This document shows, one piece after another, positions 14,571 to 21,739 of a stretch of 27,740 nt of DNA; position 1 is the stretch's first letter, and every line of letters starts with the position of its first letter. The notes beneath the pieces were generated by a model. It searched no databases, was not told the origin of the DNA, and saw nothing but the letters and a program-made list of their open reading frames with translations. The position numbers and the translations under genes are program-made. Source of the stretch: an uncultured Collinsella sp. Its GTDB lineage: Bacteria; Actinomycetota; Coriobacteriia; Coriobacteriales; Coriobacteriaceae. The stretch is taken from the NCBI GenBank assembly GCA_958352845.1, contig CATWQC010000023.1:1-27740 (forward strand), written 5' to 3'.

Positions 14571-15383
14571 ATGGCATTCATGAAACGCGTGCGTCTTGAT
14601 GACGAACTGATTTCACAGGGCATCTGCGCCGATCGCGCGGATGCCCTTCGCACTCTTATGGCCGGCTTGGTCTCGAGTGGCGGTGAGCGCTTGACTTCGC
14701 CGGGCCTTAAGGTAATCCCGGGGCTGCCGCTGCACGTGAAGGGGCGCATTCCCTATGTTGGCCGCGGCGGTCTTAAGCTCGAAGGCGCGCTTGATGCGTT
14801 TGGCATCAATCCGACGGGCCTTGCCTGTTTGGATGTGGGCTGCTCTACCGGGGGTTTTACCGATTGCCTGCTCAAGCGCGGAGCTGCGACCGTTGTCTCT
14901 GTGGACGTGGGTCGCGCCCAGTTCGATTGGTCGTTGCGTCAGGACGATCGCGTGACGCTGCATGAGCGCACAAACGTGACGCAGCTGCCTGAGCTTGGCT
15001 ATGCCGGCGCCATCGACCTGGCTGTGTGTGATGTCTCGTTTACCAGCATCGCGAACATTATCGATGCGGTACTGGCGTGCCTGGCGCCTACGGGTGCATT
15101 CTGCACGCTCGTAAAGCCGCAGTTTGAAGCTCCGGCGGCGCTGGTGGGCGAGGGCGGCATTGTGACCGATCCCGCTGTGCGCCGCGATACGCTCGTGGCG
15201 GCGGTTGAGCTCTTTGCTGCCAAGGGGCTGTTCCCGGTCGATGTGTGCGTGTCGCCCATTCATGGTGCCAAGGGCAACGTTGAGTTTTTCCTGTACGGCA
15301 CGAGATTTGAATCTGGCGACCGCTCGCAAGACGTGCTGCAATCCCAGGTATCGGTTTTGAGCGAGAAAGCTGCAACGCTATGA
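14571..15383 (+). CDS. tlyA: TlyA-family rRNA 2'-O-methyltransferase / hemolysin-like protein
   Basis: TlyA proteins combine an S4 RNA-binding domain with an FtsJ-like SAM methyltransferase. The mycobacterial enzyme methylates 16S and 23S rRNA and thereby gives capreomycin sensitivity. The S4 domain (about residues 4-62) has RVRLDDELISQGICADRADA. The methyltransferase part has YVGRGGLKLEGALDAF, the SAM loop LDVGCSTGGFTDCLLKRGA, CDVSFTSI, LVKPQFEA and HGAKGNVEFF, giving the Lys-Asp-Lys-Glu catalytic set. Three in-frame starts compete (TTG 14568, ATG 14571, ATG 14580) and none has a strong ribosome binding site. I list 14571, but 14580 gives the most typical N terminus (MKRVRLDDEL). The stop overlaps the nadK start by 4 bases. 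The family is certain; the exact rRNA target is inferred. Confidence 0.94.
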   Translation: MAFMKRVRLDDELISQGICADRADALRTLMAGLVSSGGERLTSPGLKVIPGLPLHVKGRIPYVGRGGLKLEGALDAFGINPTGLACLDVGCSTGGFTDCLLKRGAATVVSVDVGRAQFDWSLRQDDRVTLHERTNVTQLPELGYAGAIDLAVCDVSFTSIANIIDAVLACLAPTGAFCTLVKPQFEAPAALVGEGGIVTDPAVRRDTLVAAVELFAAKGLFPVDVCVSPIHGAKGNVEFFLYGTRFESGDRSQDVLQSQVSVLSEKAATL

Positions 15384-16240
15384 AGGTCTTTCTGGTTCCC
15401 AATTACTACAAGCAAGAGGCGGTCGAGAGCGGCCTGATGCTCGAGCTTTGGCTGACGCGCCAGGGCTATGAGGTCGCATGGGCTGCCGACCAGCGATCGA
15501 AGATTCAAAGCACACCTGATATCGACGGCTCCGATCTGGTCATTACGCTCGGCGGCGACGGTACATTGCTGCGCGCTGCCCGCATCCTCAACCATCGCGA
15601 GATTCCTATCCTCGGTCTTTCCTATGGTCACCTGGGCTTTTTAACTGCTGCGAGTCCCGAGGAGCGCGACATTCTGCAGGTCGTGAGCGACGCCCTGTCC
15701 GGCGAGCTGCATGTGAGCCGTCGCGCTACCATCGCCGCGGATATCGTGTCCGTGCGCGAAGACGGTACGAAGGATGTCGTGCGCACCTTCGCCCTCAACG
15801 ACATGGCGCTTACCCGCGGTCCGCTGTCCGATATGGTCGAGTTCGACATCACGGTGTCCGGCCATCATATCGACCGCCTACGCGGTGACGGTGTCGTCGT
15901 TTCGACGGCGACTGGTTCTACGGGGTACGCGCTCAGTGCCGGTGGCCCCATCGTGAGCCCCGACTATACGGGCATGGTCTGCGTACCCATTGCGCCGCAC
16001 ACCATTCAGGCCCGTGCCTTCTTGACTTCGCCGAGTGATGTCGTCGAAATCTTTATGTCCGATGATCGCCCGAGTGTTCCGGCGATTGCTATCGATGGGC
16101 AGTTTATTACCTGCGATGGCACCGTTGAGAGCGTGGCGGTGCGCCGCGGGCCCGGAGATGTGTTGCTGCTGGATTACGGCCCCGAGAGCTTCTATAACTC
16201 GGTGAGCCGCGTATTCTACGGAGTCCGTCATGATCGATGA
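15380..16240 (+). CDS. nadK: NAD kinase
   Basis: NAD kinase phosphorylates NAD to NADP and sets the cell's NADP supply. The product has 286 residues, a normal length. The catalytic GGDGT motif stands at residues 58-62 (LVITLGGDGTLLRAAR). GLSYGHLGFLT follows, then the NAD-binding ALNDMALTRG, and the glycine-rich GDGVVVSTATGSTGYALSAGGPIV. The ATG overlaps the tlyA stop, and the recN ATG lies 11 bases inside its 3' end, so the three are translationally coupled. The tlyA-nadK-recN order is widespread in Firmicutes and Actinomycetota. Confidence 0.97.
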   Translation: MKVFLVPNYYKQEAVESGLMLELWLTRQGYEVAWAADQRSKIQSTPDIDGSDLVITLGGDGTLLRAARILNHREIPILGLSYGHLGFLTAASPEERDILQVVSDALSGELHVSRRATIAADIVSVREDGTKDVVRTFALNDMALTRGPLSDMVEFDITVSGHHIDRLRGDGVVVSTATGSTGYALSAGGPIVSPDYTGMVCVPIAPHTIQARAFLTSPSDVVEIFMSDDRPSVPAIAIDGQFITCDGTVESVAVRRGPGDVLLLDYGPESFYNSVSRVFYGVRHDR

Positions 16241-17858
16241 GCTGCAGGTTTCTAACATTGCACTCATTCGCGAGGCGACGCTGGTGCCGAGTGCCGGCCT
16301 GACTGTCCTGACCGGCGAGACCGGCGCCGGCAAGACCGCGCTGCTCTCGGCCCTCAAGCTTATTTTGGGTGAGCGCGCGGATTCGTCGACGGTGCGCGAG
16401 GGCGAGGCGCTGGCGAGCGTCGAGGCGCGCCTGTTTGACGGCCCGCACGACACGGAGGGCTTCACCGTGCAGCGCAGTCTTTCTGCCGAGGGCCGCAGCC
16501 GCGTGAAGATTGACGGCCGTATCGCCAGTGTGCGCGAGCTTTCGGAACGCGTTGGCGTGATGATGGATCTGTGCGGCCAACACGAGCACCAGCGCTTGCT
16601 CGATCCGGCGCATCATGTTGCGATGGTCGATGCCTGGGCAGGGCGCCCTGCACTCGAGGCGCTCGAGCACTACCGCGCCTGCTTTAAGGCTTCGCGCGCT
16701 GCCGCTAAGGAGGTTCGACGTGTCGAAGAGGCCTCGCGTGCGCAGGGGAGCCGCGTCGAGGAAGCGCGCTTTGCGCTCGAGCGCATCGGCGAGGTCGACC
16801 CCAAACCGGGCGAGTATGAGGAACTCGAGGAACTGCTGCCGCGCTCCGAACATGCCGAGGTGCTGGTTGCCACAGCTAACGATGCCCATGCATCGCTTGC
16901 CTCTGAAGGGGGAGCGCTCGATGCCGTGAACAGCGCCGTGGCAGAACTTTCCCGTATGGCTACCGTCGATCGCAAACTTGGCGACATTGCCGATGCGCTT
17001 TCGGATGCCTGTATCTCCCTTGAGGATTGCGCGAACGAGCTTCGTTCCTATCGCGATGGCGTCGCCTTCGACCCGCGCGAGCTCGCTCGCATGCGTGAGC
17101 GGTATTCCGACCTCAAGGGCCTGTTGCGTCAGTGGGGTCCCACCATGGACGATGTTTTTGCCATGCGCGATTGCTCGCAAGAACTGCTGTCTCTGGTCGA
17201 TGATGGCGATGAGCAGATCAAAAAGGCGCGTGAGGCACTCTGGAGCGCCGAGCGCGAGTTGTTTGCAGCTGCCAAGGCACTTAAGCGCGCCCGCAATACG
17301 GCGGCCCCGCGCTTCTGCCATGAGGTGGGCCGCCAGATGGCTCGCCTGGAGATGGGCGGCGCCGAGCTCGTCTGGGAGTCGCGCGATCTTCCCCGTGCTG
17401 AGTGGACGCCCGTTGGTCCTTCGAGCTACGAGCTGCTATACCGCAGCGGTGCCGGTTTGACGCCGCGCCCCCTGCGCCGCATTGCGTCGGGCGGCGAGCT
17501 CAGCCGCGTCATGCTGGCAAGCAAGGTTGTCCTCGGTAACGCGGACGGTGTCGATACGCTGGTGTTTGACGAGGTCGATGCCGGTGTCGGTGGCTCCACG
17601 GCGCGTGCGCTCGCGGGCGTGCTGGCAGATCTCGCCGCTACGCATCAGGTGATTGTCGTAACCCACTTGGCGCAGGTCGCCGTCATGGCTGACAAGCATT
17701 ATGTCGTCAGCAAGGAACCGGGCGATGTTCCCCAGACGCATTTGGACGAGGTAACCGGCGAAGCGCGTATCGCCGAGATCGCCCGCATGTTGAGCGGCGA
17801 TCAGTCCGAGGCAAGCTTGGCCCACGCAAAGCAGATGCTGGAAGAAGCGCGTGCTTAG
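16230..17858 (+). CDS. recN: DNA repair protein RecN
   Basis: RecN is an SMC-like ATPase that gathers DNA ends during double-strand break repair. The product has 542 residues, the usual length. It starts with MIDELQVSNIALI and the Walker A motif GETGAGKT at residues 29-36. The Q-loop region contains MDLCGQHEHQRLLDPAHH. The middle (about 150-370) is the coiled-coil arm, rich in Glu, Arg and Ala. The C-terminal half of the ATPase has the ABC signature RIASGGELSRVMLA, Walker B TLVFDEVDAGVGG and the H-loop VTHLAQVAVMADKHY. It is the last gene of the efp-to-recN series and ends before a bidirectional terminator shared with the convergent rpiR-type gene. Confidence 0.98.
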   Translation: MIDELQVSNIALIREATLVPSAGLTVLTGETGAGKTALLSALKLILGERADSSTVREGEALASVEARLFDGPHDTEGFTVQRSLSAEGRSRVKIDGRIASVRELSERVGVMMDLCGQHEHQRLLDPAHHVAMVDAWAGRPALEALEHYRACFKASRAAAKEVRRVEEASRAQGSRVEEARFALERIGEVDPKPGEYEELEELLPRSEHAEVLVATANDAHASLASEGGALDAVNSAVAELSRMATVDRKLGDIADALSDACISLEDCANELRSYRDGVAFDPRELARMRERYSDLKGLLRQWGPTMDDVFAMRDCSQELLSLVDDGDEQIKKAREALWSAERELFAAAKALKRARNTAAPRFCHEVGRQMARLEMGGAELVWESRDLPRAEWTPVGPSSYELLYRSGAGLTPRPLRRIASGGELSRVMLASKVVLGNADGVDTLVFDEVDAGVGGSTARALAGVLADLAATHQVIVVTHLAQVAVMADKHYVVSKEPGDVPQTHLDEVTGEARIAEIARMLSGDQSEASLAHAKQMLEEARA

Positions 17859-17895
17859 GCCGAGCCGCCAGTTGCCTGTCTGGCCCGACCGTCAA

Positions 17896-18047
17896 AAAAC
17901 TATGCCGGTTTACTACGATGAATCGGCGTAGCTCGAGCACAGCTAAAATTGTGAAAAGAAAACCGCAGGTAGAACGCCTGCGGTTTTCTTTTAAAACGCG
18001 ATGTGGTCGCATATTCCGATTTCATCGTAGTAAACCGGCATAGTTTT
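17896..18047. repeat. Long inverted repeat enclosing a terminator (IR1)
   Basis: The left arm, 17896-17922, matches the reverse complement of 18021-18047 perfectly over 27 bases. After one unpaired base (18020 side), 4 further pairs follow (TCGG 17923-17926 with CCGA 18016-18019 region). The arms enclose the bidirectional terminator at 17954-17992. Because the arms are inverted and the two genes converge, the recN and rpiR-type mRNAs would both carry the same 27-base sequence in sense just before their 3' ends. It is not coding on either strand. No second copy was seen in the window. Confidence 0.85.
17954..17992. terminator. Bidirectional terminator between recN and the RpiR-type gene
   Basis: A perfect 16-bp stem pairs AAAAGAAAACCGCAGG (17954-17969) with its complement at 17977-17992 across a 7-base loop. 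The A run on one side and the T run on the other let it work in both directions, as fits its place between two converging genes. Confidence 0.93.
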
Positions 18048-18080
18048 GTGGGAACGGTACTTAACGGCCCCTGTTAAAAC

Positions 18081-18938
18081 CTACTCCACGACTTTATCCG
18101 GCTGGATGAGCTCCTCGTAGTAGCTGATATGCTCACGCGCGTCTTCAATCTCGGGCAGCAAGAAGTTGTAGATGACTTCGATGATCATCGTGGCGCTGAT
18201 CTTGGAGAACGCAAAGTCGCCCGTGGTTAGCAGCGCCTCGTGGTTCACGGTGTTAAAGGTGTAATCTGCCAAACGAGCAAGCGGAGACTTGCTGTCGCTG
18301 CTGATGACGACTACGGTGGCACCACAGCCGCGAGCCGCTTTTGCCATGCGATTCAGTCGGCGCGATTTGCCAGAGTTTGAGATTAGCACGATGACGTCAC
18401 CCGGGCGCAACGTAAGCGCAAAGCCGATTGATGTCTCGCTAATGGTGCTCGCCATGCAGCGCAGGCCCAGCTGCGAAAACTTAAACGTCGCATCGAGCGC
18501 GACCGCGTTGGTATTGCCCACAGCCGCAAACTCAATAACCCCTGCATGCTTAAGGGCATGCACAACAGCCGCCAGCGTATCGTGGTCGATACCGTCGATG
18601 GTCGCATTAAGCTCGCTCACCTTGGCAGCCAGGATGTTCTTGAGGCTCTGCTCCATATTGTCGAGCGAGACCTCGTCGGTCAGGCCTTCGTTGCGCTGGC
18701 TTTCCAAATCCCTCGCCAACGAAAACTGAAAGCTGCGGAAGCTACCAAAGCCCAGCTTGCGGCAGAAGCGCGAAACGGTCGCCTCGGACGTGGCAGCGGC
18801 GCGTGAGAGCTGAGCCGCCGTGAGGCGTGGAGCCTCGGACTGGTGCTCCAATATATAGTCGACAATGCGCTGCTCGGACTCGCTGTATCCCTGATGGGTG
18901 CTAATGAGGGAAAGTGCGCTCTTGCTACTATCGGTCAT
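18081..18938 (-). CDS. RpiR/MurR-family transcriptional regulator
   Basis: RpiR/MurR regulators bind DNA with an N-terminal HTH_6 domain and sense sugar phosphates with a C-terminal SIS domain. The product has 285 residues. The HTH domain (about 1-80) shows SESEQRIVDYILEHQSEA and the recognition helix region ATSEATVSRFCRKLGFGSF. The SIS domain (about 120-260) shows VGNTNAVALDATFKFSQLG, GDVIVLISNSGKSRRLNRM and GATVVVISSDSKSPLARLADYTF. The start at 18938 has a good ribosome binding site on the minus strand (CAGGAGCC, 8 bases before). An in-frame ATG at 18986 would add 16 residues without such a site. It is divergent from the fructose PTS permease gene, so control of that gene by a sugar phosphate is likely. 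Autoregulation from the shared 272-base gap is also plausible. Confidence 0.94.
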   Translation of the reverse strand: MTDSSKSALSLISTHQGYSESEQRIVDYILEHQSEAPRLTAAQLSRAAATSEATVSRFCRKLGFGSFRSFQFSLARDLESQRNEGLTDEVSLDNMEQSLKNILAAKVSELNATIDGIDHDTLAAVVHALKHAGVIEFAAVGNTNAVALDATFKFSQLGLRCMASTISETSIGFALTLRPGDVIVLISNSGKSRRLNRMAKAARGCGATVVVISSDSKSPLARLADYTFNTVNHEALLTTGDFAFSKISATMIIEVIYNFLLPEIEDAREHISYYEELIQPDKVVE

Positions 18939-19019
18939 GGATGGCTCCTGGTTGGCATGAAAATCTAATTTGATTCGCAATGCCATAGTATACGGGCATT
19001 TTCAATTACAAGATACACC

Positions 19020-19047
19020 TTGCCGTTTCAAGTGTTGATGGTAAACT
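19020..19047 (+). promoter_or_regulatory. Possible promoter of the PTS permease gene
   Basis: TTGCCG (19020-19025), a 16-base spacer and TAAACT (19042-19047) with an upstream TGG extended -10 element. It would give a leader of about 155 bases. The match is moderate. Confidence 0.4.
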
Positions 19048-19068
19048 TTCACTTACCGTTTACGGTTA

Positions 19069-19083
19069 TGAAAGAACCTTTCA
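19069..19083. promoter_or_regulatory. Candidate operator: TGAAAG-N3-CTTTCA palindrome
   Basis: A perfect 6+6 palindrome with a 3-base centre lies in the gap between the divergent RpiR-type regulator and the PTS permease gene, about 20 bases after the proposed start of transcription. A further CTTTCA half-site stands at 19046-19051. Dyads of this size suit dimeric RpiR proteins, so it may be the binding site. This is inference. Confidence 0.45.
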
Positions 19084-19148
19084 CCGGAGAATTGCACCTT
19101 GTCTCTTCTCACGCGGACGGTAGGTTGGTATCTTTCAGTTGTGGAAAA

Positions 19149-19189
19149 ACGCGCATCGAAGCGCGTGTAGGGGAGCGCCCGAGGGCGCT
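19149..19189 (+). other. Two GC-rich hairpins in the PTS permease leader
   Basis: ACGCGC (19149-19154) pairs with GCGCGT (19161-19166), and AGCGCC (19174-19179) pairs with GGCGCT (19184-19189) around a CGAG loop. They lie 10-50 bases before the ribosome binding site AAGGAGGG (about 19199-19206). No T run follows, so they are not terminators. They could stabilise the mRNA 5' end or act in control. Confidence 0.5.
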
Positions 19190-19210
19190 GTACTCAAGAA
19201 GGAGGGACAC

Positions 19211-21214
19211 ATGGCTAAGTTTGACATCATCGCCGCGACCGGTTGCCCGACCGGCATTGCGCACACCTTCATGGCGAAGGAGGCGCTGGAGAAGGCTGCT
19301 GCCGAGCGAGGTCTGACCATTAAGGTCGAGACTCATGGCCAGGTCGGTGTCGAGAACGAGCTCACCAAGAGCGAGATCGCCGGTGCCAAGGCCGTCGTCG
19401 TCGCAGCCGATAAGGATGTCCAGGCTGAGCGTTTCGCCGGTAAGCCCATGGTTTCCGTTGGTGTTTCCAAGGCCCTGTCCGTTGAGGCCGCCGGTAAGCT
19501 GATCGACCGCGCGCTCGCCGCCAAGGGCGACGACACGGTTGCCGCTGCCGCCGATGTCGAGGACGAGGTCGAGGAGAAGGAGTCCATCGGTCACGTCATC
19601 TACAAGCACCTCATGAACGGCGTCAGCCACATGCTGGTCTTCGTCGTTGCCGGTGGTGTTCTGACCGCCATTTCGTTCCTATGGGGCATTACGTCCTTTG
19701 ATTCGACGGCTGCCGACTACAACAGCTTTGCCGCGATGCTCAAGATTATCGGCGGTATCGCCATGAACCTCATGGTTCCGGTGCTCTCCGCTTACATCGC
19801 CGAGTCCATCGGCAAGCGCCCGGCGCTCGTCCCCGGTTTCGTCGCCGGTATGATTGCCATCCAGGGCTTGCCTGTTAACGCCGATACCGGCATGATCGAC
19901 GCCGGTGGCGCAGGTGTGGGCTTTGGCTTCCTGGGCGGCATCGTCGGCGGCTTCCTCGCTGGCTATGTCATCCTGCTGCTCGAGAAGGTTTTCTCTAAAA
20001 TTCCTGCGAGCCTTAATGGCCTGAAGGCAATCTTCCTGTATCCGCTGTGCTCTACCGCCATCGTCGGCCTGGTCATGCTCGGTATTTCCGGCCCCATGGC
20101 TGCCATTAACCAGGGCATGATGGATTTCCTGCAGAGCCTCGGTAACTCCGGTCCGGTGATCCTTGGCCTGGCCATCGGCTGCATGTGCGCCTTTGATATG
20201 GGCGGCCCGGTCAACAAGGCTGCTTACGCTACTGGCACCTTCCTGCTCGGTACCGCTCTCGAAGCTGGCGTCGGCACCGAGACCTACAACTTCGGCACCA
20301 ACTTCATGGCTGCCGTCTCCGCCGCTTGCATCGTTCCGCCGCTGATCACCACCTTCGCCGTCGTTGTCGGCAAGAAGTACTTCAGCCAGGAGGATCATGA
20401 CGCCGGTATCGTCAACCTCATTCTTGGTTGCACCCACATCACCGAGGGCGCCATTCCGTTCATGACCAAGAACATCTGGCCCGTCATGCCCATCATGATG
20501 CTCGGTTCTTCCATCGCTTCCATCTTGACCATTTTCTTCAACGTTCACGATCCGGCGCCTCACGGTGGCTTCCTGGTCCTGCCCGTTGTCGAGAACGGTC
20601 CGCTTTGGGTCCTCGCGATCCTCATCGGCGCTGTGGTCGGTGGCATCCTGTTCGTGGCCTTCAAGAAGTTCGACTTCGAGAAGAATCAGAAGGCCGCTCC
20701 TGCAGCCAAGCCGGTTGAGGCTCCCAAGGCCGCTGCCGTCGAGGCCCCCAAGGCCGAGGCTGCCGACTTCGTGAAGGTCGAGAACGTCTTTGTCGCCGAG
20801 GACTTCGCTTCTCGTGACGAGGCTCTGAGCTTTGTCTCCAACCAGGCCGTTAAGGCCGGTATCGCCGGCGATGCCGACGCCGTGATGAACGCCTTCCTGG
20901 CCCGCGAGGCCGAGGGCACCACGGGCATGATGGAGGGCTTCGCCATTCCGCATGCCAAGTCCGACGCCATCACCGAGGCCGCTGTTATCGTCGTCAAGGA
21001 CGACTCTGGCGTGACCGGTTGGGACACCATGGACGGCGCTCCCGTCAACGTGGCTATTGCCCTGCTCATCCCCGGTGCCCAGGCCGGCACCACGCACCTC
21101 AAGATCCTGTCCAAGGTCGCCGAGGCGCTCATGGACGAGGACTTCCGTGCCACCGTCAAGGGTTCCACCGACGCCGCCGAGATCGCCAAGACGATTAACG
21201 CCCGTCTGGTCTAA
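19211..21214 (+). CDS. fruA: Fructose-type PTS permease, IIB-IIC-IIA fusion
   Basis: This membrane protein imports fructose or a related sugar while phosphorylating it. The product has 667 residues. The IIB domain (about 1-105) begins AKFDIIAATGCPTGIAHTF with the phosphorylated Cys12. The IIC membrane domain (about 130-505) starts GHVIYKHLMNGVSHMLVFVVAGG, contains GKRPALVPGFVAG and FDMGGPVNKAAYA, and has about nine hydrophobic segments. An Ala/Pro-rich linker (about 497-520) leads to the IIA domain (about 520-667) with GFAIPHAKSDAI and the phosphorylated His581. The order IIB-IIC-IIA differs from the B. subtilis FruA order IIA-IIB-IIC. The ATG at 19211 follows AAGGAGGG. HPr, enzyme I and two 1-phosphofructokinases follow on the same strand. 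Fructose is the likely substrate because of the FruK-type partners; mannitol or tagatose cannot be excluded. Confidence 0.95.
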   Translation: MAKFDIIAATGCPTGIAHTFMAKEALEKAAAERGLTIKVETHGQVGVENELTKSEIAGAKAVVVAADKDVQAERFAGKPMVSVGVSKALSVEAAGKLIDRALAAKGDDTVAAAADVEDEVEEKESIGHVIYKHLMNGVSHMLVFVVAGGVLTAISFLWGITSFDSTAADYNSFAAMLKIIGGIAMNLMVPVLSAYIAESIGKRPALVPGFVAGMIAIQGLPVNADTGMIDAGGAGVGFGFLGGIVGGFLAGYVILLLEKVFSKIPASLNGLKAIFLYPLCSTAIVGLVMLGISGPMAAINQGMMDFLQSLGNSGPVILGLAIGCMCAFDMGGPVNKAAYATGTFLLGTALEAGVGTETYNFGTNFMAAVSAACIVPPLITTFAVVVGKKYFSQEDHDAGIVNLILGCTHITEGAIPFMTKNIWPVMPIMMLGSSIASILTIFFNVHDPAPHGGFLVLPVVENGPLWVLAILIGAVVGGILFVAFKKFDFEKNQKAAPAAKPVEAPKAAAVEAPKAEAADFVKVENVFVAEDFASRDEALSFVSNQAVKAGIAGDADAVMNAFLAREAEGTTGMMEGFAIPHAKSDAITEAAVIVVKDDSGVTGWDTMDGAPVNVAIALLIPGAQAGTTHLKILSKVAEALMDEDFRATVKGSTDAAEIAKTINARLV

Positions 21215-21252
21215 TTCCACGGTACGTGAACAACATCGCCCCCTGTAACTAA

Positions 21253-21286
21253 GGCGGAGGCCCTGGAGAGGGCCTTCGCCCTTTTT
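21253..21286 (+). terminator. Intrinsic terminator after the PTS permease gene
   Basis: GGCGGAGGCCC (21253-21263) pairs with GGGCCTTCGCC (21270-21280), 11 pairs with one G-U, around a 6-base loop, and a T run follows (21281-21286). It separates the permease gene from ptsH. Confidence 0.9.
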
Positions 21287-21297
21287 CTATCCCTCCC

Positions 21298-21370
21298 ATA
21301 AGTTGCGGTGAAATAGGGACTGTTTAAACGATTCAACCCCAAATTCAGTCCCTATTTCACCGCAACTTAT
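21298..21370. repeat. Perfect 25-bp inverted repeat (IR2)
   Basis: Bases 21298-21322 are the exact reverse complement of 21346-21370, separated by 23 bases. It lies just after the permease terminator and before ptsH. No long open frame or transposase is present. The hairpin has no T run on its 3' side, so it is not a normal terminator. Nothing else is seen between its end and 21473. Confidence 0.88.
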
Positions 21371-21473
21371 AAAAGGGCATAGAGGGGGCTGCCTATCGAG
21401 TCTTTATCGCGAACAGTTCATCAGCCAGAATTCCTTTCAGCCGACATTACTCTGGACCGACCGATTTTCCGCA

Positions 21474-21602
21474 GCTTGCTCGCCGGGCGGGGCGATTAAG
21501 TTTGTCGCGAGTTCCGCACGCAAAGGAAAGCACTTAATGTGCTTTCCGTCTTGCGCAGGACTGTAGAGCAGCAAACTTAATCGCCCCGCCCGGCGAGCAA
21601 GC
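21474..21602. repeat. Perfect 31-bp inverted repeat with nested inner hairpin (IR3)
   Basis: Bases 21474-21504 are the exact reverse complement of 21572-21602. Inside, GGAAAGCAC (21525-21533) pairs with GTGCTTTCC (21539-21547) around a 5-base loop, and a further 5 pairs (CGCAA with TTGCG) lie outside it past a small internal loop. The whole 129 bases can fold into one long interrupted rod. The arms are very GC-rich (CGCCGGGCGGGGCG). No T run follows, and no gene is seen in it. Confidence 0.88.
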
Positions 21603-21666
21603 GGACGACAAACACATCTGTCCAATAATTCGTCTGAAACACAATGAAAAACCGTTTGATGTGAGT

Positions 21667-21675
21667 TAATATAAA
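21667..21675 (+). promoter_or_regulatory. Possible -10 region of ptsH
   Basis: An AT-rich TTAATATAAA stretch (TAATAT at 21667-21672 or TATAAA at 21670-21675) stands 65-70 bases before the ptsH ATG. No convincing -35 box is found at the right distance. A promoter is expected here because the upstream gene ends in a terminator. Confidence 0.35.
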
Positions 21676-21689
21676 CAACGTCGTGAATC

Positions 21690-21736
21690 TGACTCCTGCC
21701 ACATGCATGACAGGGGTTAAACACAAAAAGGAGTCA
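21690..21736 (+). promoter_or_regulatory. ptsH leader with two exclusive helices, one hiding the ribosome binding site
   Basis: TGACTCCT (21690-21697) is the exact reverse complement of AGGAGTCA (21729-21736), which contains the ptsH ribosome binding site (AAGGAG, 21728-21733). The same left strand can instead pair locally: TGACTCCTG (21690-21698) with CAGGGGTTA (21711-21719), 9 pairs with two G-U. The two helices share the left strand and so exclude each other. This looks like a translation on/off switch, but no ligand-binding domain or protein site is recognised. Confidence 0.5.
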
Positions 21737-21739
21737 ACT

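Noticed and set aside
19679..21220. 513-residue minus-strand open frame opposite the PTS permease
   Set aside because: Shadow of the permease gene; composition is Gly/Asp/His-rich without recognisable domains.
21298..21370. Reading IR2 as a second terminator of the permease gene
   Set aside because: No T run follows either side and a good terminator already stands at 21253-21286.
21437..21724. 95-residue minus-strand open frame in the permease-ptsH gap
   Set aside because: It runs through both arms of IR3 and the ptsH leader and shows no protein-like pattern.
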